This document shows, in pieces, positions 16,020-22,847 of a stretch of DNA of 64,000 nt. Under the pieces are notes generated by a model. It was not told the DNA's origin, searched no databases, and saw only the letters and a list, made by a program, of their open reading frames with translations. How positions within the stretch are numbered: position 1 is the first letter of the stretch; the number at the start of each line of letters is the position of its first letter. A program made the position numbers and the translations under genes. Source of the stretch: Clostridia bacterium (GTDB taxonomy: Bacteria > Bacillota > Clostridia > Oscillospirales > Acutalibacteraceae). The stretch lies in contig JAFSEF010000051.1 in the NCBI GenBank assembly GCA_017435865.1, forward strand, positions 1-64,000. The letters are read 5' to 3'.

Positions 16020-16346
16020 ATGAAGTTGAATGAAACATTATCTGTTCGTGAGTTCAGAGATGTTTGTGACGAAAATGATTTCCGGGAATACATATTTTTA
16101 TCAGAGAATCAAACCTGGGATAAGGTTGGCAGCACCATCAAGACCAAGTTGGTATTTAAAATTATGCTGATCGCTATGAATCCGAACGCAATTTGTTTTC
16201 GAAACGAAGAGAGTTATTTATGTTTGGAGAGAGTGAAACGAGTTGTTGTTAACGGCCAGTCCGCAATTGGTGCAGTATTTGCCGTTGTTTGTGGCAATTT
16301 ATCTAACTCCGACGATGATATCACATATACAATTGTGGCAAAATAA
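16020..16346 (+). CDS. Hypothetical protein, 108 aa
   Basis: Unrecognised. It starts three bases after the interleaved repeats, with only a G-run (GGGGG) as a possible ribosome site, so it may be tightly controlled or translated from a near-leaderless message. It is separated from the downstream MazF-like gene by its own promoter, so it is not an obvious antitoxin. Confidence 0.5.
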   Translation: MKLNETLSVREFRDVCDENDFREYIFLSENQTWDKVGSTIKTKLVFKIMLIAMNPNAICFRNEESYLCLERVKRVVVNGQSAIGAVFAVVCGNLSNSDDDITYTIVAK

Positions 16347-16375
16347 AAATTTTCCATGTAAAACATAAAATTATC

Positions 16376-16404
16376 TTGACATTGCCAAAATATTATGCTA
16401 TACT
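16376..16404 (+). promoter_or_regulatory. Strong sigma70 promoter of the MazF-like gene, with operator-like repeat
   Basis: TTGACA (16,376-16,381) and TATACT (16,399-16,404) are 17 bases apart. Just downstream, GCCGT (16,408-16,412) and ACGGC (16,425-16,429) form an inverted repeat before the AAAGGAAG ribosome site, a natural place for autoregulation. Confidence 0.75.
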
Positions 16405-16445
16405 TATGCCGTAATAAGAAATTAACGGCGAAAGGAAGTGGCATA

Positions 16446-16877
16446 ATGACTCTTCAGTATTGTACGGATAGACAGCCAAAAATCGGCGAAATATATCTTA
16501 TGAACTTCGGGGGTTGCGGCAACGAACAAAAAGGCTGGCGTCCCGGGCTTGTTTTTCAGAACAATGTAGGAAATGCAAATAGCCCTAATATCATTGCGTT
16601 ACCGTTAACCAGCTCTCTTAAAAAGGCAGGGCAACCAACCCACGTAGTTATCCCAGCAGACGGTACAGGTCTTGCCAAAGACAGCATGGTATTATGTGAG
16701 AATCCTGAAAGAATGTCTAAAGATAGAATAGGTAACTACCTCACAACCATCCCGGCTGAATATATGGCAAAGGTTGCTGTTGCGAACTTGCTTGCTACAT
16801 CTGCGATTTCTTTTATAGATCCGGAGTTGTTGCTTGTTGTGTGGCAAAAGGCCTTGGCCTTGAATGCGACAGCGTGA
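16446..16877 (+). CDS. MazF/PemK-family endoribonuclease-like toxin
   Basis: A 143-residue protein with the MazF/PemK fold signature: GEIYLMNFGG, then GWRPGLVFQNN (the conserved RP near residue 35), PLTSSLKK, HVVIP and the SMVLCENP block. MazF toxins cut single-stranded RNA at short motifs. No antitoxin gene is visible immediately upstream or downstream, and it has its own promoter. It may be a toxin-fold regulator, a weapon against the host, or part of an unusual pair with a neighbour. The ATG at 16,446 has AAAGGAAG upstream. Confidence 0.78.
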   Translation: MTLQYCTDRQPKIGEIYLMNFGGCGNEQKGWRPGLVFQNNVGNANSPNIIALPLTSSLKKAGQPTHVVIPADGTGLAKDSMVLCENPERMSKDRIGNYLTTIPAEYMAKVAVANLLATSAISFIDPELLLVVWQKALALNATA

Positions 16878-16899
16878 TACATAGTAGGAGGGATGAACT

Positions 16900-17853
16900 A
16901 TGTACAATGAAGAGTTAAAAATAAAATTCATCAGACAATACACCTCAAGCAAAAACATGGAAGAAGTGTGCCGCAATACATTCAATGCGACTGAGCCATA
17001 TGAGATCGCATGGGGAGCAGATATATGTACGAAAAGCAGCGAAGAGCTACAACCGATTGTCGAGGAACTTATAGGAGTCCGCATCCGTAGTACATGGACG
17101 AGGGTTGGTGTACTGAATGAATATGTTCGCTGGTGCATACGAACAGGCGTACCTGGTGCATGTGACGGCATGCTGAACGCACGGCCTGTTGGGCTGGATG
17201 CCGTACGGCACAGAATGGTCGCCAGTCCATTGCATTTGCAGGTTTATTTAGATAGTATATGCGCACCAGAAGAAATGGCAACAACAGATAATATCTACAG
17301 ATGTTTTTATTGGCTTGCATATGGCGGTGTCGACGAAGAAGATATATTGAAAATTAAGTGTAAAGATGTTGATTTTCATAATATGGTTGTTCATTACGGA
17401 GAGGTAGAAATACCACTCTATCGTGAATCGCTTGCAGCATTCAAAAACTGTGTGTACTTAACGCAATTTGCATATGACCACCCAAACTATGACAAGATTT
17501 TATACAAGGACAGGGTGGACGGAGACACGGTTGTGCGAGGCATCCGTGGCGCAGCATCAACAAAGGCAATGCGCGTTGCTCTTTCAAGAAGATCAAAAGA
17601 AAAGATGGATGACGGGTCTACGGACTTGAAGCTGAGCTACTTCCGAGTATGGTTATCTGGTCTTTTTTACAGAATGTACGAGAGAGAGCGTGCAGGCATT
17701 CCGGTTAATTTCGCTCCTGCTGTAGAGCAGTTTATGGAAGGGAAGACATATAAGTTGGACAGCGGAAGAAATACAATTGATGCTAAAAAGAGACAATTTA
17801 TCAAAGAGTACACCGACGACTATGAGCGCTGGAAGCTCGCATTTTCAATTTAA
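16900..17853 (+). CDS. Degenerate tyrosine-recombinase-like protein
   Basis: A 317-residue protein with the outline of a phage integrase-like fold: a helical SAM-like N-terminal half (residues about 80-110), then WLAYGGVDEEDILKIKCKDV and an FRVWLSGLFYRMYERE segment that align loosely with the box I and box II regions of tyrosine recombinases. The catalytic Arg of box I is absent and I cannot find an HxxR ... Y set, so catalysis is doubtful. It could be a DNA-binding regulator. It follows the MazF-like gene by 22 bases with AGGAGG, so the two may be co-transcribed. Confidence 0.5.
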   Translation: MYNEELKIKFIRQYTSSKNMEEVCRNTFNATEPYEIAWGADICTKSSEELQPIVEELIGVRIRSTWTRVGVLNEYVRWCIRTGVPGACDGMLNARPVGLDAVRHRMVASPLHLQVYLDSICAPEEMATTDNIYRCFYWLAYGGVDEEDILKIKCKDVDFHNMVVHYGEVEIPLYRESLAAFKNCVYLTQFAYDHPNYDKILYKDRVDGDTVVRGIRGAASTKAMRVALSRRSKEKMDDGSTDLKLSYFRVWLSGLFYRMYERERAGIPVNFAPAVEQFMEGKTYKLDSGRNTIDAKKRQFIKEYTDDYERWKLAFSI

Positions 17854-17924
17854 AAGTATGCCTGCTGCAAGCGGGCATCTTAATACATATATCATGATAA
17901 TTAAATGATTTACAAATTTCACAT

Positions 17925-17999
17925 TGGGGTGTAGCCAAGCGGAAAGGCACGGGACTTTGACTCCCGCATTCAGCGGTTCGAATCCGTTCGCCCCAGCCA
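17925..17999 (+). tRNA. tRNA-Gln (UUG), phage-borne
   Basis: A complete cloverleaf: acceptor TGGGGTG/CGCCCCA, anticodon stem CGGGA/TCCCG with loop CTTTGAC giving anticodon TTG, T-loop TTCGAAT, and an encoded CCA at 17,997-17,999. It lies inside the phage region between protein genes. Gln(UUG) tRNA normally carries a modified 2-thiouridine at the wobble base, which needs a cysteine desulfurase; one is encoded at 12,766. Confidence 0.95.
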
Positions 18000-18043
18000 G
18001 GGCACATGCCTGTATAAAAAATAAAACCCGAAAGGAGGTTTAT

Positions 18044-18109
18044 ATGGATGGCACGCTTGTATCTCTTGCGAAGCCCGCCGTGCGTCGGCCTACCCAGATA
18101 ACAGTATAA
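18044..18109 (+). CDS. Possible 21-residue peptide
   Basis: ATG preceded by a very strong AAAGGAGG site. The peptide starts MDGTLVSLAKPAVRR and is basic and proline-containing. It lies between tRNA-Gln and the coiled-coil gene. It may be a genuine small protein or a leader peptide. Confidence 0.35.
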   Translation: MDGTLVSLAKPAVRRPTQITV

Positions 18110-18129
18110 AGTTAAAAAGGAGAGTATTT

Positions 18130-18387
18130 ATGGCAAAAAGAAAAGATATTCTGGCAAAAAAACAGGAAGAATTAGCTGGGGTTGTCGCCATGTTTGAGAC
18201 TGCGGTGTCCGTTGTATCTGGTGTGGTGAAAAATCTTTCAGATCTCAACACGCAAATTGACACAGAAATCCAGGAAATCGATGAGTATCAGAGAGAACTT
18301 TCGTCCACAAGAGACAGTCTCGCGAGCGCAAGAAGCAAAAATGAGCGAATTATGCAAAACTTCAGCAGTCTGTTGAGCGTAGAATGA
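18130..18387 (+). CDS. Coiled-coil protein, 85 aa
   Basis: An almost wholly helical protein with heptad repeats (QIDTEIQEIDEYQRELSSTR). It begins the recombination block, 10 bases before the ERF gene. Role unknown, possibly an accessory to the annealing protein. Confidence 0.55.
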   Translation: MAKRKDILAKKQEELAGVVAMFETAVSVVSGVVKNLSDLNTQIDTEIQEIDEYQRELSSTRDSLASARSKNERIMQNFSSLLSVE

Positions 18388-18397
18388 GTGGTGGATT

Positions 18398-19096
18398 ATG
18401 GCAGATGCAAAGTTAAATCTTATTCAAAAGCTCGCAAAAATTCGTGCAATCTCAGATGTCGTTACGAAGGATAAGAAGGGATACAATTATTCCTATGCAG
18501 ATATCACGAATATTCTTGCCAATATCACAGCGGGCATGAAAAAACACGGCGTTTCACTTATTCCGTCTATTGTTCCAAACAGTACAAAGGTCGAACAAAA
18601 TGTGGTTGTGAACACCAAGTTCGATAAAACAGGAAAGTCGTATGATAGCACAACAACAGAGATGCTTGTCACGGCCGATATGGTTTTCAAATGGGTTAAT
18701 GACGACGATCCAGATGATTTCATTGAAGTTCCGTGGTTTGTAACTGGCTCTCAGGGGGATCCGTCACAGGCATTTGGCTCCGGACTTACCTATTGCACAA
18801 GATACTTTTTGTGCAGTTATTTTCAGATTGCCCAGGCAGACTCCGATGCTGATGCCTACAGAAGCAAACAAAAGGCTGCAGAAGAGTCAGAAGACAAAGC
18901 AATCGCAGCTGGGATTATTTCTCAGTTCGATACCATCCTGAAACAATTTCTTGCAGACAACCCGGACAAAACAGACGAGGTCAAGAAGTTTATTGCGAAG
19001 TTTGCCAAAAACGCAAACTATCTTGCCATCAAAGATCCATCCCTTGCAGCAAAATTACTGAATGATTTTAATAAAACATACATAAAAGGAGAATAA
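18398..19096 (+). CDS. ERF-family single-strand annealing protein
   Basis: A 232-residue protein with ERF family features: an N-terminal LNLIQKLAKIRAI..V.KDKKGYNYSYADI region, GVSLIPSIVPN, and AFGSGLTYCTRYFLCSYFQI near residue 125, then a Lys/Glu-rich tail. ERF proteins anneal complementary single strands in phage recombination and genome circularisation. It is followed directly by SSB and a PD-(D/E)XK nuclease, the usual recombination trio. Confidence 0.85.
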   Translation: MADAKLNLIQKLAKIRAISDVVTKDKKGYNYSYADITNILANITAGMKKHGVSLIPSIVPNSTKVEQNVVVNTKFDKTGKSYDSTTTEMLVTADMVFKWVNDDDPDDFIEVPWFVTGSQGDPSQAFGSGLTYCTRYFLCSYFQIAQADSDADAYRSKQKAAEESEDKAIAAGIISQFDTILKQFLADNPDKTDEVKKFIAKFAKNANYLAIKDPSLAAKLLNDFNKTYIKGE

Positions 19097-19099
19097 CCT

Positions 19100-19474
19100 A
19101 TGGGATTTCGAACAGGAAGCTACGCAAAGGTTTGGTCGATAGATCCAAAGACGGATACAAGTACCCTTGTGCGTCTTTCTATTAGCAGAAAAGACAAGCA
19201 GACGAATGAATATGTACAAGACTTTTCCGGCTTTGTTTCTTTTGTCGGCACGGTTGCTGCAAAAAAAGCAGCATGTCTTAAAGAAGGAGATCGTATCAAG
19301 CTTGTAGATGTTGATGTCACAAATAACTATAACAAAGAAAAAAACATCACATACACGAACTTCAAATGTTTCTCTTTTGAAACAATGAGTGACGATCAGC
19401 CAAAAAACGAGCCAACGGAATCACTTCCGGTGGTAGATGATGGCGAGGTCGACGACAGTGGATTGCCGTTCTGA
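19100..19474 (+). CDS. ssb: Single-stranded DNA-binding protein
   Basis: A 124-residue protein with an OB-fold-like body (beta-rich segments to about residue 93) and an acidic tail ending DDSGLPF, the partner-binding tip typical of bacterial SSB. It lies 3 bases after ERF. It would coat single strands during replication and recombination. Body similarity to classic SSB is low, so the tail and context carry the call. Confidence 0.75.
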   Translation: MGFRTGSYAKVWSIDPKTDTSTLVRLSISRKDKQTNEYVQDFSGFVSFVGTVAAKKAACLKEGDRIKLVDVDVTNNYNKEKNITYTNFKCFSFETMSDDQPKNEPTESLPVVDDGEVDDSGLPF

Positions 19475-19485
19475 TGCTGTGACAT

Positions 19486-20262
19486 ATGCATGACATCAGC
19501 TACCGTCCACTGATTGAAGATATGACATGGAGCTATAGTCGTATTACATGTTTTGAAGACTGTCCTTATAAGTGGTTTTTAAAATATATCAAAGAGTATA
19601 ATGAAGCTCCACGGTTTTACAGCACGTACGGAGCGTTTATGCACAAGATCATTGAGGGCTTTTACAGAGGAGAACTTAAACAGGAAGAAATGGTTACCAA
19701 ATTCCTGTTTGATTTTCAAAAAGAGGTCCGAGGCGATCGACCGCAAGAAAGCACCGTAAACAAATATATACAGGCAGGAGTTTCATACCTACAGCAGTTT
19801 AAACCATTTCCATACAATATGGTCGACGTGGAAAAGAAAGTTGATTTTACAATCGACGGTATTCCGTTCAAAGGATTCATTGACTATCTCGGAGAAAAAG
19901 ACGGAGAGCTCTACATTGTAGATAACAAGTCTCGAAACTTACAACCGAGACGTAAGTCCGGAAAGAAAACTGCCAAAGATATAGAACTTGATAACATGCT
20001 GAGACAATTATATTTGTATGCTGCAGCTGTAAAACAAGAATACGGAAAATTCCCCAAGGCATTATGTTTCAACTGTTTTCGTTCTGGGGTTTTTATTGAA
20101 GAACCGTTCTCGCTTGATGCATATACAGAATCCGTGAGTTGGGCAAAGGGGCTTGTTGAGTCTATTATGGATGAAGAGGATTTCAGCCCGAATATAGAGT
20201 ACTTTGGGTGTTATTATATATGCGGAGTAAGCGAAGAATGTTGTTATTGGAATACACGGTAA
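19486..20262 (+). CDS. PD-(D/E)XK exonuclease, Cas4/RecB-like
   Basis: A 258-residue nuclease. TWSYSRITCFEDCPYKWFLKY near residue 10 is the usual N-terminal signature of Cas4/AddB-type nucleases. The active-site strand pair FKGFIDY ... LYIVDNKS (about 127-146) supplies the D ... DxK residues. Cysteines at both ends (CFEDC; CYYICGVSEECC at the C-terminus) suggest a 4Fe-4S cluster. It would resect ends for the ERF annealing protein. Confidence 0.82.
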   Translation: MHDISYRPLIEDMTWSYSRITCFEDCPYKWFLKYIKEYNEAPRFYSTYGAFMHKIIEGFYRGELKQEEMVTKFLFDFQKEVRGDRPQESTVNKYIQAGVSYLQQFKPFPYNMVDVEKKVDFTIDGIPFKGFIDYLGEKDGELYIVDNKSRNLQPRRKSGKKTAKDIELDNMLRQLYLYAAAVKQEYGKFPKALCFNCFRSGVFIEEPFSLDAYTESVSWAKGLVESIMDEEDFSPNIEYFGCYYICGVSEECCYWNTR

Positions 20263-20447
20263 TCCATAACACAACACTCGCAAATACGACACCAAGCGAG
20301 TGCGATTATTATAAACTACCAAAGTTAATCCGAGGGTCGAGTAAGGTCCCTGATTGACAATGGTTTGATATAAAGGAGATTCTTATGGTATCGCATGGCT
20401 GGTATAATAATATGATTATTATCAGCAGAAAGGTCGGGTGAATGTAA
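20263..20447 (+). promoter_or_regulatory. Structured leader with in-frame mini-ORF before the helicase
   Basis: CACTCGC/GCGAGTG forms a stem near 20,274-20,303. AAAGGAG (20,372-20,378) precedes an 18-codon frame (20,385-20,441) that contains a hairpin: GCTG, a two-base bulge and ATAATAAT pair with ATTATTAT and CAGC around the loop ATG (20,398-20,426). That frame ends TGA, then ATG TAA, and is in the same frame as the helicase. This suggests coupling, reinitiation or recoding. Confidence 0.45.
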
Positions 20448-21776
20448 CTGACTGGTGAAAATATCAACAGTATCGACAGTGAAGCCGGAATAATTGCTTC
20501 ACTCATACATAACCCGGAGCTTTCGTTTTATTCTGAACATCTGTTTCCTAATCATTTTACCAACAAGGAGAACAGATGTGTGTATGTTGCGGTGTGCGAA
20601 CTTGCCAGACGCGGTATTATGACGGTCGACCCATATAATATCATCGAATGTCTGAACTCATCCGAGGCAACTCGCAGATATGCAGAAGTTTTAACTATCG
20701 AAAAACTGCAAGAACTTGTGGAAATGAGCGACGTCCTTGCCAGAAACAGTGTTGAGGAGTATAAGATGCTTGTTAATAACGTTCTGGACGCAGCTTTCCG
20801 ACGAGATACATATCAGCGATTACGCGAATGTCAAGCTCTTTGTTGTGACAGATCAGAAGAAAATGTTGAGCAAAAAATCTATAACATCATAGATGATGTA
20901 ATGACCGAATTCTCTACGACAACGGAAATCCCGCAATATAAAGACGTTGTTGATGATTGCTGGGAGGAGATTCAGTCAAGACAGAATAACGGGTTTGCCG
21001 GAATTCCATTCAAATTCCCAACCCTTAATGAGTTTGCGACGATTGAGCCAGGAGAACTGTTTGTCTTTTCAGCAGAAGCGAAGCAGGGTAAATCAATGAT
21101 GTTATTAAACTGCGCTATCGATCTTTTAAAGCAAGATCTTGCGGTTCTTTATCTGGATAGTGAATTGAACACAAGGTTGTTTACAGCGAGAGTGTTGGCT
21201 CATCTGTCAGGCGTGGAATACAAAAGACTAACGTCAGGGCATTACACCGCCGAAGAGGCTGCGAAGATCGACGAGGTTAGAGAATGGATGAAAACAAGGA
21301 AATTTACGCATATTTACATTCCGATGTTCGACCAGCAAAGCATATATACCGCAGTCAAAAAGGTCAAGCATACACAAGGGCTTGACGTTCTGATCGTAGA
21401 TTATTTCAAGAGTTCCGGAGAAGGAGACGCGTTCAACTCATACCAGGAGCTCGGCAGGTTTGTAGATATGGTTAAAAATCAAATCTGTGGAGAAATGGGA
21501 ATTTGCGGAATCGGTGCCGCACAGGCTACTACAAACGGCAAGGTAGCAGATTCTGCTAAAATCGGACGCAACGCAAGTACAATTGCGATTATTCAAGACA
21601 AAACGCCAGAAGAAGTCGAGGCAGATGGTGCAGAATGCGGTAACAAGAAGCTACGAGTTATTCTGAACCGCAATGGTATGCAACATGCGTCCGGAGAATA
21701 TATAGATTTGTTCTTTGACGGGAACAGAATCATGTACTCAGAGGCAAAACAACATATACCACAATCTCCTTTTTAA
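20448..21776 (+). CDS. dnaB: DnaB-like replicative helicase
   Basis: A RecA-fold helicase. The frame open from 20,448 gives an N-terminal region with SEAGIIASLIHNPELSFYSE and ENRCVYVAVCELARRGIMTV, clearly the DnaB N-terminal domain. The motor domain has Walker A AEAKQGKSMM near residue 210 and LDVLIVDYF as Walker B. The first ATG/GTG/TTG in frame is GTG at 20,580, which would cut off a third of the N-terminal domain, so I place the start at CTG 20,448, about 6 bases after GGGTGA. Two stops (TGA, TAA) sit immediately upstream in the same frame. The exact start is uncertain. Confidence 0.8.
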   Translation: MTGENINSIDSEAGIIASLIHNPELSFYSEHLFPNHFTNKENRCVYVAVCELARRGIMTVDPYNIIECLNSSEATRRYAEVLTIEKLQELVEMSDVLARNSVEEYKMLVNNVLDAAFRRDTYQRLRECQALCCDRSEENVEQKIYNIIDDVMTEFSTTTEIPQYKDVVDDCWEEIQSRQNNGFAGIPFKFPTLNEFATIEPGELFVFSAEAKQGKSMMLLNCAIDLLKQDLAVLYLDSELNTRLFTARVLAHLSGVEYKRLTSGHYTAEEAAKIDEVREWMKTRKFTHIYIPMFDQQSIYTAVKKVKHTQGLDVLIVDYFKSSGEGDAFNSYQELGRFVDMVKNQICGEMGICGIGAAQATTNGKVADSAKIGRNASTIAIIQDKTPEEVEADGAECGNKKLRVILNRNGMQHASGEYIDLFFDGNRIMYSEAKQHIPQSPF

Positions 21777-21818
21777 AACATCATGCTAATTAAATGATTT
21801 ACACAAGGGGATGATGGT

Positions 21819-22802
21819 GTGGAACTCGAAGATCTTATTCTGTCGATCGATATCGTGGAGTTTATATCGCAGTTTATTGAGCTGACTGAAAAAAACGGAG
21901 AATGGTGGGGGTTAAGTTGCTTCAAGGAAGAAAAAACACCGTCATTTTCCGTTCGTGAAAGCCCTCCGGTCTTTTTTGACTACAGTTCCGGGATCGGAGG
22001 CAACGTTTTTACATTTGTTAAGCACTATTACGATTGTTCAAGCAGAGAAGCGGTAGAAATTCTTAAACAATATGCAGGTGTGAATGGCGCTATCGCACCA
22101 AGGCGAGAAAAAATGGCCGCTACAATAGCATGCAAGAGGTTTGCAAAGCCAAAACAAACACGCAAAGAGTCTGCGTCTGTTATCTTGCCGGAAGATTATA
22201 TGAGTAGGTATGAAAAACGCGAAGAAAAACTTGCTGTTTGGGTCAATGAAGGAATTGCCCGAGCGTCACTTGACAAATATCAAGTTTACTACGATAGTTT
22301 TTCAGATCGGCTTGTATATCCGATCAGGAATATCGCAGGTCAAATCGTCAACATAGGCGGCAGAACGCTCGATCCTATGTGGAAAGAGAAAAAACAACGA
22401 AAATATACCTATTTTTACCCGTGGGGAACCATGGATACGATATACGGACTTGCTGAGAACATAAAATCCATTCTGGAGCTCAAAGAAATTATCTTGTTTG
22501 AGGGGTGCAAGAGCGTCTTGCTTGCTGATACGTGGGGAATTCACAATACTGGGGCAATATTGACGTCTCACCTGAATCCAAATCAGATGAAGATACTGGC
22601 AAGGCTTGGGTGTCGCGTCGTATTTGCACTCGACAAGGATATTCGCATCAGAGAAGACATCAATATAAAAAAATTGAAACAGTATGTCAATGTGGAATAT
22701 TTTTGGGACAAGCAAGATTTGCTGGATGAAAAGGATGCTCCCGTTGATAAGGGGTTGGAGATATTCCAATCACTTTATGAACATCGCATGCAATTCCGCT
22801 AA
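21819..22802 (+). CDS. DnaG-type primase with eroded zinc finger
   Basis: A 327-residue primase-like protein. Residues 20-70 align with the CHC2 domain (EEKTPSFSVRESPP ... GIGGNVFTFV), but of the four zinc ligands only the first Cys is kept; the Cys pair near residue 50 is replaced (FFDYSSG). The Toprim part follows, with RLVYPIRNIAGQIVNIGGR, ILFEGCKSVL and FALDKDI. The C-terminal DnaB-interaction domain is missing. It starts at GTG after AAGGGGATG. It sits between helicase and polymerase, so priming is the likely job. Confidence 0.78.
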   Translation: MELEDLILSIDIVEFISQFIELTEKNGEWWGLSCFKEEKTPSFSVRESPPVFFDYSSGIGGNVFTFVKHYYDCSSREAVEILKQYAGVNGAIAPRREKMAATIACKRFAKPKQTRKESASVILPEDYMSRYEKREEKLAVWVNEGIARASLDKYQVYYDSFSDRLVYPIRNIAGQIVNIGGRTLDPMWKEKKQRKYTYFYPWGTMDTIYGLAENIKSILELKEIILFEGCKSVLLADTWGIHNTGAILTSHLNPNQMKILARLGCRVVFALDKDIRIREDINIKKLKQYVNVEYFWDKQDLLDEKDAPVDKGLEIFQSLYEHRMQFR

Positions 22803-22847
22803 TGCTCTAATATAAAGGAGTGAAATGGAATCACAAAGAGTTACAAC

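Noticed and set aside
18044..18109. Treating the 21-residue frame as part of a longer gene running from 17,924
   Set aside because: The longer frame would run through tRNA-Gln; the strong ribosome site is directly before the ATG at 18,044.
20385..20447. Stop-codon reassignment (TGA or TAA read as sense) in this phage
   Set aside because: Both codons end other phage genes in the window with correct downstream ribosome sites, so general reassignment is not supported; only a local effect at the helicase leader remains possible.
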